A stretch of 22,234 nucleotides of DNA from Bacillota bacterium (lineage in GTDB: Bacteria; Bacillota; Bacilli; Alicyclobacillales; Alicyclobacillaceae), in the NCBI GenBank assembly GCA_021820805.1, contig JAKADF010000003.1, forward strand, positions 1 to 22,234. Reading direction: 5' to 3'. The notes beneath the pieces are model-generated. The model saw only the letters and a list, made by a program, of their open reading frames with translations. It did no database searches and was not told where the DNA came from. The position numbers and the translations under genes were made by a program. Positions 14,841 to 22,234 of this stretch are shown here, piece after piece (position 1 is the first letter of the stretch; every line of letters starts with the position of its first letter).

Positions 14841-15281
14841 TTATTTGCTCGCAGGTACAAACGCGATGGGCTGCTGTGCCTCATGCGGATGTTCTGGACC
14901 CACATACAATTTCAATTTAGTTAATTGTTTTGCACCAAGTGTGTTGTGTGGAAGCATTCCCTTAACTGCACTATAGAGTACACGTTCAGGATGCGTCTTC
15001 AACATATCAATGGCCCGAACTTCCTTGAGTCCGCCCGGATGCCCAGAATGGTGACGATACAATTTCTTGTGCAGCTTGTCACCTGTAAATACGACTTTCT
15101 CTACGTTCGTTACAACAACGAAATCCCCTGTATCAACGTGGGGTGTAAATTCTGGCTTATGTTTACCACGAAGCAATGTCGCAATTTCAGTTGCCAACCG
15201 ACCTACACGCCAGCCAGTTGCATCAATCACGTACCATTTGCGTTCCACGGCGTTCGGTTTCGCCATGTACGTCGTTCGCAT
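14841..15281 (-). CDS. rplM: 50S ribosomal protein L13
   Basis: L13 is an early assembly protein of the large subunit. The 146-residue product shows [41 protein letters not shown], the [10 protein letters not shown] loop and [16 protein letters not shown] motif (here [14 protein letters not shown]). ATG 15281 follows GGGAGG. It heads the two-gene rplM-rpsI unit, with its own promoter at 15366-15394 and a leader of about 78 nt. Confidence 0.98.
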   Translation of the reverse strand: MRTTYMAKPNAVERKWYVIDATGWRVGRLATEIATLLRGKHKPEFTPHVDTGDFVVVTNVEKVVFTGDKLHKKLYRHHSGHPGGLKEVRAIDMLKTHPERVLYSAVKGMLPHNTLGAKQLTKLKLYVGPEHPHEAQQPIAFVPASK

Positions 15282-15359
15282 AGGTGTGTCCCTCCCGAAT
15301 TCTAAAACACATTCATCTCAACCACTGTAACGGGGAATTCCAGCGGAATGAAAACACTA
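15282..15359 (-). promoter_or_regulatory. Probable L13 leader (autoregulatory 5' UTR)
   Basis: The roughly 78-nt leader of rplM contains CCGTTACAGTGGTTGAGATG and pairing segments (CATTC with GAATG; GAATTCC near the start and GAATTCGGGAGG at the Shine-Dalgarno sequence). In Bacilli a structured L13 leader upstream of rplM-rpsI is known and thought to bind L13. The position and size fit; I matched the sequence only by eye. Confidence 0.45.
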
Positions 15360-15365
15360 TGAATT

Positions 15366-15394
15366 AGCATATTACAAATCCATGATAGAATCAA
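15366..15394 (-). promoter_or_regulatory. Sigma-A promoter for rplM-rpsI
   Basis: TTGATT (15394-15389) and TATGCT (15371-15366) are separated by 17 nt. They lie only 10 bp after the truA stop, so rplM-rpsI is a separate transcription unit, or at least has a booster promoter, within the cluster. Confidence 0.65.
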
Positions 15395-15403
15395 GTATAG
15401 ATT

Positions 15404-16150
15404 TTACGATCCTGATGGGTAAACTATATTCCACATGCATAAGCCGTGCGGAGGTGCTGTACGCCCTGCTAAACGTCTATCACACATTGCCAGCATCTGT
15501 ACTACATCATCAGGAGAAAACCTTGCTTGCCCAACATCAACCAGCGTACCTACAATGATACGTACCATATGTTGCAAGAATCCACTCCCCGTGCAGAAAA
15601 CATATAGGTATGTCTCATGTTCAACAATATCCAATTGAAAAATAGTACGCGTCTTATCATCAACAGGTGTTGATGCGGCGCAAAAACTTGTGAAGTCGTG
15701 TTCACCTAAAAAGTGAACGGCAGATCTCTTCATTTTTGCCACATCTAGTTTAATAGGAATATGCCAAGCATATCTATGTGTAAATATATCCTCCACAGCA
15801 GCTCTTTGGATCGCGTAACGATATGTTTTCTGTTGAACAGAAAACCGCGCGTGGAAGTCTGATGGTGCATCCTCCGTCCGAATAGGTACAATGTCCCGAG
15901 GCAACATACGCCGCAGGATGTAGACTAATTTATCGGTTGGAGGTCCCTCATTAAGAACAAAATGGACGACTTGAGCGCGGGCGTGTACACCCGCGTCTGT
16001 TCGTCCAGAGCCAAATACCTCGACGGGACTGCCAGTTAAGCGCTCCAAAATTGATTCCAAAGTACCTTGCACGGTCCGAAGGTCCTTTTGTTTTGCAAAC
16101 CCATGAAAGTCCGTCCCGTCGTAAGCAACCTCTAATTTGATTTTCCTCAC
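15404..16150 (-). CDS. truA: tRNA pseudouridine(38-40) synthase TruA
   Basis: TruA converts uridines 38-40 of the tRNA anticodon stem to pseudouridine. The protein starts MRKIKLEVAYDGTDFHGF. The catalytic Asp is in GSGRTDAGVHA (Asp52 with the chosen start), and FLQHMVRIIVGTLVDVG is the conserved C-terminal motif. About 248 residues is normal. GTG 16150 is preferred since GGTGA lies 6 nt upstream; GTG 16156 would put that sequence against the start codon. It follows rplQ directly. In Bacillus subtilis three energy-coupling-factor transporter genes sit between rplQ and truA; they are absent here. Confidence 0.96.
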   Translation of the reverse strand: MRKIKLEVAYDGTDFHGFAKQKDLRTVQGTLESILERLTGSPVEVFGSGRTDAGVHARAQVVHFVLNEGPPTDKLVYILRRMLPRDIVPIRTEDAPSDFHARFSVQQKTYRYAIQRAAVEDIFTHRYAWHIPIKLDVAKMKRSAVHFLGEHDFTSFCAASTPVDDKTRTIFQLDIVEHETYLYVFCTGSGFLQHMVRIIVGTLVDVGQARFSPDDVVQMLAMCDRRLAGRTAPPHGLCMWNIVYPSGS

Positions 16151-16171
16151 AGTCACTCACCAGATGGGAAT

Positions 16172-16534
16172 TTACTGTACGAGTTCAATCTGTACCATAG
16201 GCGCTGCATCTCCACGACGCGGCCCAATTTTTACAATGCGAGTATATCCGCCGTTGCGTTCTGCAAATCGCGGCCCAATTACATCGAACAATTTTTGAAT
16301 TGCGTCGTTCTCAACGCCATCCAAACTCTCTCGACGAACATAAGCCGATGCCTGCCTTCTTGCATGCAGATCTCCACGCTTAGCAAGTGTAATCAGTTTG
16401 TCAGCAATCGAGCGGAGTTCTTTAGCTTTTGCTTCCGTTGTTTGAATTCGTTCATAAAGGAACAAATCGGTTACAAGACTGCGAAACATTGCTTTTCTCG
16501 CGCCCGAGGGCCGTCCCAATTTACGATATGGCAC
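16172..16534 (-). CDS. rplQ: 50S ribosomal protein L17
   Basis: L17 lies near the polypeptide exit tunnel. The recognised start of the family, (M)xYRKLGRxSxxRKAM, is reached at GTG 16534 with GAAGGAGGGG upstream, so the eight residues from the in-frame codon at 16558 are dropped. [21 protein letters not shown] and [12 protein letters not shown] are conserved. The length is 120 residues. It is cotranscribed with rpoA 50 bp upstream. Confidence 0.97.
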   Translation of the reverse strand: MPYRKLGRPSGARKAMFRSLVTDLFLYERIQTTEAKAKELRSIADKLITLAKRGDLHARRQASAYVRRESLDGVENDAIQKLFDVIGPRFAERNGGYTRIVKIGPRRGDAAPMVQIELVQ

Positions 16535-16584
16535 GTTTAGCCCCTCCTTCGTAGACATGACGCCGATATGTTCGGCAGATAAGC

Positions 16585-17523
16585 TTAGTCTTCCTCACGC
16601 AAAGACAAACCAAGCCCAACTAATTTCTCAATTACTTCTTCAAGCGATTTACGTCCCAAATTACGTACTTTCATCATTTCTTCTTCAGTACGTGAACAGA
16701 GTTCCGCAACCGTATTAATTCCGGCACGCTTCAAGCAATTATAAGATCTAACTGACAAATCAAGCTCTTCAATCGGCATGTCTAAGACATGGTCAGTTCC
16801 CGAATCCTCTTTTTCAACCATCATATCCGTTTCTTTGCCGCGGTCTGTGAGTCCTACAAATAGAAACAAATGTTCAGTGAGGATTTTCGCGCTGATACTT
16901 ACGGACTCTTCAGGAGAAATACTGCCATCAGTCCAGACCTCGAGAGTAAGTTTATCGTAGTCAGTAACCTGACCAACGCGCGTATTTTCGACCGAGAAGT
17001 TCACACGGGTAATCGGTGAATACAAAGAATCAATCGGGATAGCTCCGATTTCCTGTTCCTCAGGTTTGTTACGGTTGGCCGATACATATCCGCGTCCTCG
17101 ACCAGCTCGCATCTCCATGTACACACGGCCGCCCTCAGTGAGCGTCGCAATGTGTAAGTCAGGATTCATAACGTCTACATCTGAATCTGCTCGAATATCA
17201 CCTGCTGTGATAACACCAGCCCTGTCAGAATCAATGACGAGAACCTTTTCCTCATCGGAGTGTATCTTAAGCGAGAGCCGTTTCAAATTGAGAATCAATT
17301 CTGTTGTATCTTCTACTACGCCGGGTATTGTTGAAAATTCGTGTAAAACACCTTCAATTTTAACTGAACGCACAGCGGCGCCTGGTACTGATGACAGAAG
17401 GATTCTACGAAGCGAATTCCCGAGCGTCGTCCCATATCCGCGTTCAAGCGGCTCTACAACGAACTTTCCATAAGCATCAGTATGCTCAACAATCTCAATC
17501 TTCGGCTTCTCAATTTCGATCAT
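16585..17523 (-). CDS. rpoA: DNA-directed RNA polymerase subunit alpha
   Basis: RpoA dimerises to nucleate the polymerase core; its C-terminal domain binds UP elements and activators. ATG 17523 ([13 protein letters not shown]) follows GGAGGAGG, so the 15 residues encoded further upstream are rejected. The N-terminal domain has [20 protein letters not shown] and [21 protein letters not shown] short acidic linker (about 220-240) leads to the C-terminal domain with [19 protein letters not shown] and [17 protein letters not shown]. The length of 312 residues is typical. It stands alone after a 246-bp gap downstream of rpsK; rpsD is not in the operon, as in Bacillus subtilis. Confidence 0.98.
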   Translation of the reverse strand: MIEIEKPKIEIVEHTDAYGKFVVEPLERGYGTTLGNSLRRILLSSVPGAAVRSVKIEGVLHEFSTIPGVVEDTTELILNLKRLSLKIHSDEEKVLVIDSDRAGVITAGDIRADSDVDVMNPDLHIATLTEGGRVYMEMRAGRGRGYVSANRNKPEEQEIGAIPIDSLYSPITRVNFSVENTRVGQVTDYDKLTLEVWTDGSISPEESVSISAKILTEHLFLFVGLTDRGKETDMMVEKEDSGTDHVLDMPIEELDLSVRSYNCLKRAGINTVAELCSRTEEEMMKVRNLGRKSLEEVIEKLVGLGLSLREED

Positions 17524-17769
17524 CCGTAACCCTCCTCCTCGACGCTCGAGACCGGCAAGTTCACACATGCCATTGTGGGCCGGATTAGCGTGAGTAATGC
17601 GAGTAATCTACTACTCTTTCATTTCGCGTACAAAATCTTACGGCGGCACGCGGGCCAAGTAAAATCCGAATATCTCGACATTCTAGTCTTGACACCATTT
17701 GCTCAATCTAAACAGAACATACATAATTTTTATTCCTTTGCACATCCTAGCGAGCCGCCGCCGCAGAAA
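17524..17769 (-). other. 246-bp gap between rpsK and rpoA
   Basis: No gene is visible on either strand. This is unusually long for the alpha operon. Weak minus-strand promoter-like pairs exist: TTGAGC with TAGAAT (15-nt spacer, near 17712-17686) and TTGTAC with TAGATT (17-nt spacer, near 17635-17607); neither is convincing. A short inverted repeat GAGTA/TACTC lies around 17600. It may hold an internal promoter or a ribosomal-protein leader for rpoA-rplQ-truA. Confidence 0.4.
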
Positions 17770-18177
17770 TCAAACGCGGCGACGCTTTGGAGGACGGCAG
17801 CCATTATGCGGAATCGGTGTAACGTCGCGAATACCGCTGACTTCTAGCCCTGCAGCTTGAAGCGCACGAATTGCTGCTTCACGTCCAGCGCCCGGGCCTT
17901 TAACAGAAACCTCAACTGTTCTCATACCATGTTCCATAGCAGTACGTGCAGCTGTTTCTGCAGCCATCTGAGCAGCAAAAGGCGTGCTCTTTCGGGAGCC
18001 TTTAAACCCTACGTTTCCTGCGCTAGACCACGAGATGACATTACCCGCTGTGTCTGTAATGCTCACAATGGTGTTATTAAATGTTGAACGAACGTGTGCG
18101 ACACCAGTATCAACATTTTTACGATCACGGCGCTTCATCCGTGGTGCAGCTCCGCCCTTCGTTTTCACCTTAGCCAT
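17770..18177 (-). CDS. rpsK: 30S ribosomal protein S11
   Basis: S11 forms part of the platform of the small subunit next to the mRNA exit. The 135-residue product (a few longer than Bacillus S11) has [54 protein letters not shown] and the end [21 protein letters not shown] 18177 follows AGGAGGTG. It lies 13 bp after rpsM. Confidence 0.98.
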   Translation of the reverse strand: MAKVKTKGGAAPRMKRRDRKNVDTGVAHVRSTFNNTIVSITDTAGNVISWSSAGNVGFKGSRKSTPFAAQMAAETAARTAMEHGMRTVEVSVKGPGAGREAAIRALQAAGLEVSGIRDVTPIPHNGCRPPKRRRV

Positions 18178-18190
18178 GTGTCACACCTCC

Positions 18191-18559
18191 TTACTTCTTC
18201 TTACCAGCAACGGTACGACGCGGACCTTTGCGCGTACGTGCATTGGTTTTTGTACGTTGACCGCGAACGGGTAACCCGCGACGATGGCGAATTCCGCGAT
18301 AAGAGCCAATTTCCACAAGACGTTTGATGTTCAGAGCGATTTCACGGCGGAGATCTCCCTCAACCTTCGCGTTCTTGTCAATCAAATCACGAAGTAAAAT
18401 AACTTCCTCTTCACTCAAATCCTTAATCCGACGATCTGGATCAATCCCAGCCATCTTTAGAATTTTGTTTGAGGTTGTGCGGCCGATTCCAAAAATATAG
18501 GTAAGCCCAACTTCTGCACGCTTGTCATTCGGCAAATCGACGCCTGCAATACGAGCCAT
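18191..18559 (-). CDS. rpsM: 30S ribosomal protein S13
   Basis: S13 contacts tRNA and forms intersubunit bridges in the head of the small subunit. The 122-residue product starts [19 protein letters not shown], contains [14 protein letters not shown] and ends with the basic tail [20 protein letters not shown]. The ATG is preceded by GGAGGTGG. It follows rpmJ by 42 bp. Confidence 0.98.
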   Translation of the reverse strand: MARIAGVDLPNDKRAEVGLTYIFGIGRTTSNKILKMAGIDPDRRIKDLSEEEVILLRDLIDKNAKVEGDLRREIALNIKRLVEIGSYRGIRHRRGLPVRGQRTKTNARTRKGPRRTVAGKKK

Positions 18560-18601
18560 TTAGCTCATCCACCTCCAAAGTCAACTAAGTCTTTTCAAAC
18601 A

Positions 18602-18727
<126 letters not shown>

Positions 18728-18763
18728 TCACTTTACGGAGCTTACAACCGGCCATGTTCACTT

Positions 18764-18778
18764 GCGGTATCATACCGC
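18764..18778. repeat. 15-bp palindrome between infA and rpmJ
   Basis: GCGGTAT and ATACCGC flank a single base, giving perfect 7-bp arms. It lies in the 89-bp spacer after infA. As RNA it cannot close a tight hairpin without opening central pairs; as DNA it could be a protein site, or it may be chance. Confidence 0.5.
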
Positions 18779-18804
18779 ATTGTAAAGGAAATGGCTAGTC
18801 TCCA

Positions 18805-19023
18805 TTACTTGAATCTGTAAGTAATGCGACCGCGACTTAGGTCGTACGGTGATAACTCCACTGTTACCCTGTCACCAGGCAGAATCTTAATGTAATGCAT
18901 TCGGATTTTGCCAGACACATGAGCCAGTACTTTATGGCCATTCTCTAACTCAACACGAAACATTGCATTCGGTAAAGGTTCAATGACCTTACCTTCAACT
19001 TCAATAACATCATCCTTAGCCAT
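18805..19023 (-). CDS. infA: Translation initiation factor IF-1
   Basis: IF-1 is an OB-fold protein occupying the ribosomal A site during initiation. The 72-residue product begins [20 protein letters not shown] and includes [20 protein letters not shown] and [16 protein letters not shown], all diagnostic. AAGGGGG lies upstream. The ATG overlaps the end of the KOW-protein gene by 8 bp, so the two are translationally coupled. Confidence 0.99.
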   Translation of the reverse strand: MAKDDVIEVEGKVIEPLPNAMFRVELENGHKVLAHVSGKIRMHYIKILPGDRVTVELSPYDLSRGRITYRFK

Positions 19024-19345
19024 TCGGTACGCCCCCTTCCTTCTCCCTTACACTGGCACTACGCTGGGCTTCAAGAAACAACCGCAACGCGTGTTTGAGC
19101 TCGGCATTGGTGATTTTACCTTTCGTGCGGAGCGCCTCAACCACATCTAGTGCCACATAGGAGGTACCCCGGACATGCAGGACATTTTTCCGTTTGGGAC
19201 TTTCTGCGCGTCGTAGACGTCCGTCTGCAATGAGCACGAATCTATTGTCAGCATGACCGATAACAACGGCATATAGACCAGTGTCTCGGCCTTGCACAAC
19301 TTCTACGACACGACCGACTTCAGGCAAACCTCGAGGTACGGGCAT
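19016..19345 (-). CDS. KOW-domain RNA-binding protein (L14e-like)
   Basis: An N-terminal KOW motif is visible in [20 protein letters not shown] with the following [15 protein letters not shown], the pattern of archaeal/eukaryotic L14e-like proteins. A basic stretch [19 protein letters not shown] and a helical charged tail follow. Bacillus subtilis has a similar gene (ybzG) just before infA, after map. The role is probably ribosome- or RNA-associated but is not established. ATG 19345 is preferred, with GAGG 7 nt upstream, giving 109 residues; GTG 19351 would overlap that site. The tail after about residue 80 is longer than the short Bacillus homologue as I recall it. It sits 9 bp after adk and overlaps infA. 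Confidence 0.85.
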   Translation of the reverse strand: MPVPRGLPEVGRVVEVVQGRDTGLYAVVIGHADNRFVLIADGRLRRAESPKRKNVLHVRGTSYVALDVVEALRTKGKITNAELKHALRLFLEAQRSASVREKEGGVPNG

Positions 19346-19354
19346 TTTCACACC

Positions 19355-20017
<663 letters not shown>

Positions 20018-20031
20018 TCACCGTATGTCGG

Positions 20032-21315
20032 TCAGCGAATAAATCCTCGATAATTTCGCTGCAGTAATTGTCCCTCCATTTGTTGCAATACCTGAAGTGC
20101 AACACCGACAATAATAAGCAGCGATGTTCCACTAATGGCGCTCGTCTGGAGTTTAATCCCCGATAGCAACACAAAGGGAAGTACCGAGATGATACCTAAA
20201 AACAACGATCCGAAGACGGTAATTCGGTTTACAACACGAACAATATACGCCTCTGTATCGTCACCAGGCCGTATGCCAGGAATATACCCAGCGTGCTTCT
20301 GCAGCTGTTCCGCAAGTTGTTGCGGATTGATTTGAACATGTGTGTAGAAGAACGTGAACGCAATAATCAGCACGACTTCGAACACGATGTACCAAACAGA
20401 ATTCGGATACAAGTATCTCAGAATAAACGCAGCCCAAGCCTTAGACTGAAAGTACGTTGATATCGTATATGGCAGTATCAACAACGAAACCGCAAAAATT
20501 ACCGGAATAACGCCTGCTGCGTTAATCTTAAGCGGAATATGCGTCTGTTGTCCGCTGTAAACTGTTCTGCCAACGACCCGCTTAGCATACTGTACTGGAA
20601 TTCTGCGTTCAGCCTGTTGAATAAATACAATCACAGCGAATATGACTATCGTCCCTGCTGCTAACATCAAAATCTTTAACACACTCATGAACATTTGGCT
20701 GTTCGGTACCATGAACCATTTCTGAATGATTTGGTTGCTAAAGTTACCAAACTGAGAAATGATACTAACAAAGATGATAATTGAAATTCCGTTCCCTACA
20801 CCTTTTTCAGTAATCATTTCACCAAACCACATAAGCAGCGTGTCACCAGCTGTTAATGCAATCACAATAACGATATAAGACCACCAGTTATCTGCGCTTT
20901 GATAGAGAAATCCAGATCCGTGAAAAGTATAGGTCATACCTGCTGCTTGCAGGATACCGAACGCTACGGTTAAATACCTCGTAATCTGCGTTAACTTTTG
21001 GCGTCCAGATTCGCCCTCTTTCTGCCACTCTTCAAACCGCGCTACCACGCCTGATTGCAATAACTGAACGATAATTGAAGCCGTAATATACGGCGTCACG
21101 CTCATCGCGAATATTGAAAAGCGATAAAACGCGCCACCGGAAAACATGTTCAACAGATTAAACAACTCGTTTTTACCCGATCCGAGTGCGTTTGTATTCA
21201 TGCCAGGTACCGGAAAGTACGTGCCTATCCGGTACATAGCAATAACAAACAAAGTGAACAGTATCCGATTCCTTATGTGCTTCAATCGCCAGAGGTTCGC
21301 GATGGTATGACCCAC
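20032..21315 (-). CDS. secY: Preprotein translocase subunit SecY
   Basis: SecY forms the protein-conducting channel of the Sec machinery. The 427-residue protein has ten hydrophobic segments. RNRILFTLFVIAMYRIGTYF and the plug-region GGAFYRFSIFAMSVTPYI are conserved, as are EKGVGNGISIIIFVSI and the cytoplasmic loop before GIRPGDDTEAYIVRVVNR. GTG 21315 begins one base after the rplO stop; GAGGTGAT within the end of rplO serves as the Shine-Dalgarno sequence. The order rplO-secY-adk is universal in Bacilli. Confidence 0.98.
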   Translation of the reverse strand: MGHTIANLWRLKHIRNRILFTLFVIAMYRIGTYFPVPGMNTNALGSGKNELFNLLNMFSGGAFYRFSIFAMSVTPYITASIIVQLLQSGVVARFEEWQKEGESGRQKLTQITRYLTVAFGILQAAGMTYTFHGSGFLYQSADNWWSYIVIVIALTAGDTLLMWFGEMITEKGVGNGISIIIFVSIISQFGNFSNQIIQKWFMVPNSQMFMSVLKILMLAAGTIVIFAVIVFIQQAERRIPVQYAKRVVGRTVYSGQQTHIPLKINAAGVIPVIFAVSLLILPYTISTYFQSKAWAAFILRYLYPNSVWYIVFEVVLIIAFTFFYTHVQINPQQLAEQLQKHAGYIPGIRPGDDTEAYIVRVVNRITVFGSLFLGIISVLPFVLLSGIKLQTSAISGTSLLIIVGVALQVLQQMEGQLLQRNYRGFIR

Positions 21316-21316
21316 C

Positions 21317-21760
21317 TTAGATCACCTCGACAGTGCCACCGGCAGCCTCAATCTTCGATTTAGCAGCCTCAGAGAACGCATTTGCTTTAACAGTTAATTT
21401 AACTGTCAAATCACCGGATCCCAGTACTTTCACACCGTCCAACAACTCGCGAACCAAGCGAGTTTCAACCAGAAGTTCAGGGGTTACAACCGTACCGTCC
21501 GCAAACTGATTAAGAGACTCAAGGTTTACAACGGAAAGCTGTTTCGCAAAACGTACGTTGCTGAAACCACGCTTTGGCAAACGCTTGAACAACGGATTCT
21601 GACCGCCTTCAAAACCAGGGCGAACTCCACCGCCAGAACGAGCCCATTGGCCCTTGTGTCCACGAGTAGACGTTTTACCCATGCCAGAACTTGTGCCACG
21701 ACCCACTCGTTTACGAGATTTACGTGCGCCTGGGTTCGACTTTAGCTCATGCAGTTGCAC
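21317..21760 (-). CDS. rplO: 50S ribosomal protein L15
   Basis: L15 is a late assembly protein of the large subunit. The 147-residue product starts [20 protein letters not shown] and has the Gly-rich extension [37 protein letters not shown] and a C-terminal globular part ending [16 protein letters not shown] 21760 follows AGGAGG. It lies 24 bp after rpmD. Confidence 0.98.
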   Translation of the reverse strand: MQLHELKSNPGARKSRKRVGRGTSSGMGKTSTRGHKGQWARSGGGVRPGFEGGQNPLFKRLPKRGFSNVRFAKQLSVVNLESLNQFADGTVVTPELLVETRLVRELLDGVKVLGSGDLTVKLTVKANAFSEAAKSKIEAAGGTVEVI

Positions 21761-21784
21761 GGGCTACACCTCCTTTATCAATCA

Positions 21785-21976
21785 TTATTCAGCATCAATA
21801 ACTTCAACAGTAACTAAGTGACGGATACGCCCTACCATTCCACGAATCACGTCCGTGTCTTCACGAACTACGGTTTGATGGAGTTTGCGAAGTCCAAGCG
21901 CAAAAGCAGTTCTGCGCTGGTTCTCGGGACGGTGAGTGGGGCTCTTCGCCAACGTAATAGCTAGTTTTTTCGCCAT
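21785..21976 (-). CDS. rpmD: 50S ribosomal protein L30
   Basis: The 63-residue product (MAKKLAITLAKSPTHRPENQ, LGLRKLHQTVVREDTDVIRG, MVGRIRHLVTVEVID) matches bacterial L30 throughout. ATG 21976 follows GGAGGGG, which overlaps the region just after the rpsE stop. Confidence 0.98.
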   Translation of the reverse strand: MAKKLAITLAKSPTHRPENQRRTAFALGLRKLHQTVVREDTDVIRGMVGRIRHLVTVEVIDAE

Positions 21977-21987
21977 CTTTACCCCTC

Positions 21988-22234
21988 CTAACCGAGAATT
22001 TCTTCGACATTCTTACCGCGAAGACGTGCAACTTCTTCAGCACGCTTCAACTGTTTCAAGGCGTCAAGAGTTGCGTGAACCATATTAATTGGATTATTCG
22101 ATCCAAGTGATTTGGTCACAATATCCTTAATACCTGCGAGTTCCAAAACTGCACGTGCTGGACCGCCAGCAATAACACCGCTACCTTCCGGAGCCGGCTT
22201 GATAAGAACACGGCCAGCACCGAAATGGCCCAGC
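21988..22234 (-). CDS. rpsE: 30S ribosomal protein S5 (partial)
   Basis: Only the C-terminal 82 residues lie in the window; the start is beyond 22234. The frame reads [20 protein letters not shown], then [34 protein letters not shown] and ends VEEILG with TAG at 21988. These are the conserved C-terminal motifs of S5, which takes part in decoding fidelity and the mRNA helicase region. It is the first gene seen of the spc operon segment and is followed by rpmD 11 bp later. Confidence 0.97.
   Translation of the reverse strand, partial: LGHFGAGRVLIKPAPEGSGVIAGGPARAVLELAGIKDIVTKSLGSNNPINMVHATLDALKQLKRAEEVARLRGKNVEEILG

Overview
The window looks like a chromosomal segment of an endospore-forming, Gram-positive bacterium of class Bacilli. 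It carries spore genes (cwlD, gerD, pdaB, a SpoIIM-family protein), a glmS ribozyme, the CdaA-CdaR-GlmM module and a Bacillus-like spc/alpha ribosomal operon. Moderate G+C, many GTG/TTG starts with strong Shine-Dalgarno sequences, and the local order (no ecfA1/ecfA2/ecfT between rplQ and truA, no map between adk and infA, no sigW/rsiW before cdaA) fit an Alicyclobacillaceae-like lineage. That placement is inference; no 16S or other definitive marker is present.

Region 1-2000 is a scrap-yard of decayed mobile DNA: a 3' fragment of an IS66-family transposase with its probable right end, a tyrosine integrase broken by one frameshift and one in-frame stop, a tRNA-Ser(UGA)-like gene with an abnormal D-arm, a 3' remnant of a tRNA-Leu, and four 20-bp tandem repeats resembling IS21-family ends. 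This debris stops 28 bp from the glmS stop codon.

Region 2010-8317 (minus strand) holds cell-envelope precursor and second-messenger genes: an SGNH hydrolase, cdaA (c-di-AMP synthase), cdaR, glmM, a glmS ribozyme and glmS. GlmS makes glucosamine-6-P and GlmM converts it to glucosamine-1-P, while CdaA-CdaR couples this step to c-di-AMP signalling.

Region 8405-14410 is a sporulation, germination and metabolism block: arginase with a long inverted repeat in its leader, a SpoIIM-family membrane protein divergent from pdaB, gerD on the plus strand with a sigma-G-like promoter, then mrp (convergent with gerD), a small membrane-anchored protein of unknown function, and cwlD. PdaB and CwlD act on spore cortex peptidoglycan; GerD is a spore germination lipoprotein.

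Region 14430-22234 is a ribosomal and core-machinery superoperon on the minus strand, read from the right: rpsE (partial), rpmD, rplO, secY, adk, a KOW-domain protein, infA, rpmJ, rpsM, rpsK, a 246-bp gap, rpoA, rplQ, truA, then a separate rplM-rpsI unit with its own promoter, leader and terminator. I found no clearly undescribed multi-gene system. The most interesting items are the leader structure of arginase, the decayed tRNA/integrase junction, the altered SGNH hydrolase in front of cdaA, and a possible tiny Spo0E-like reading frame ahead of cwlD.
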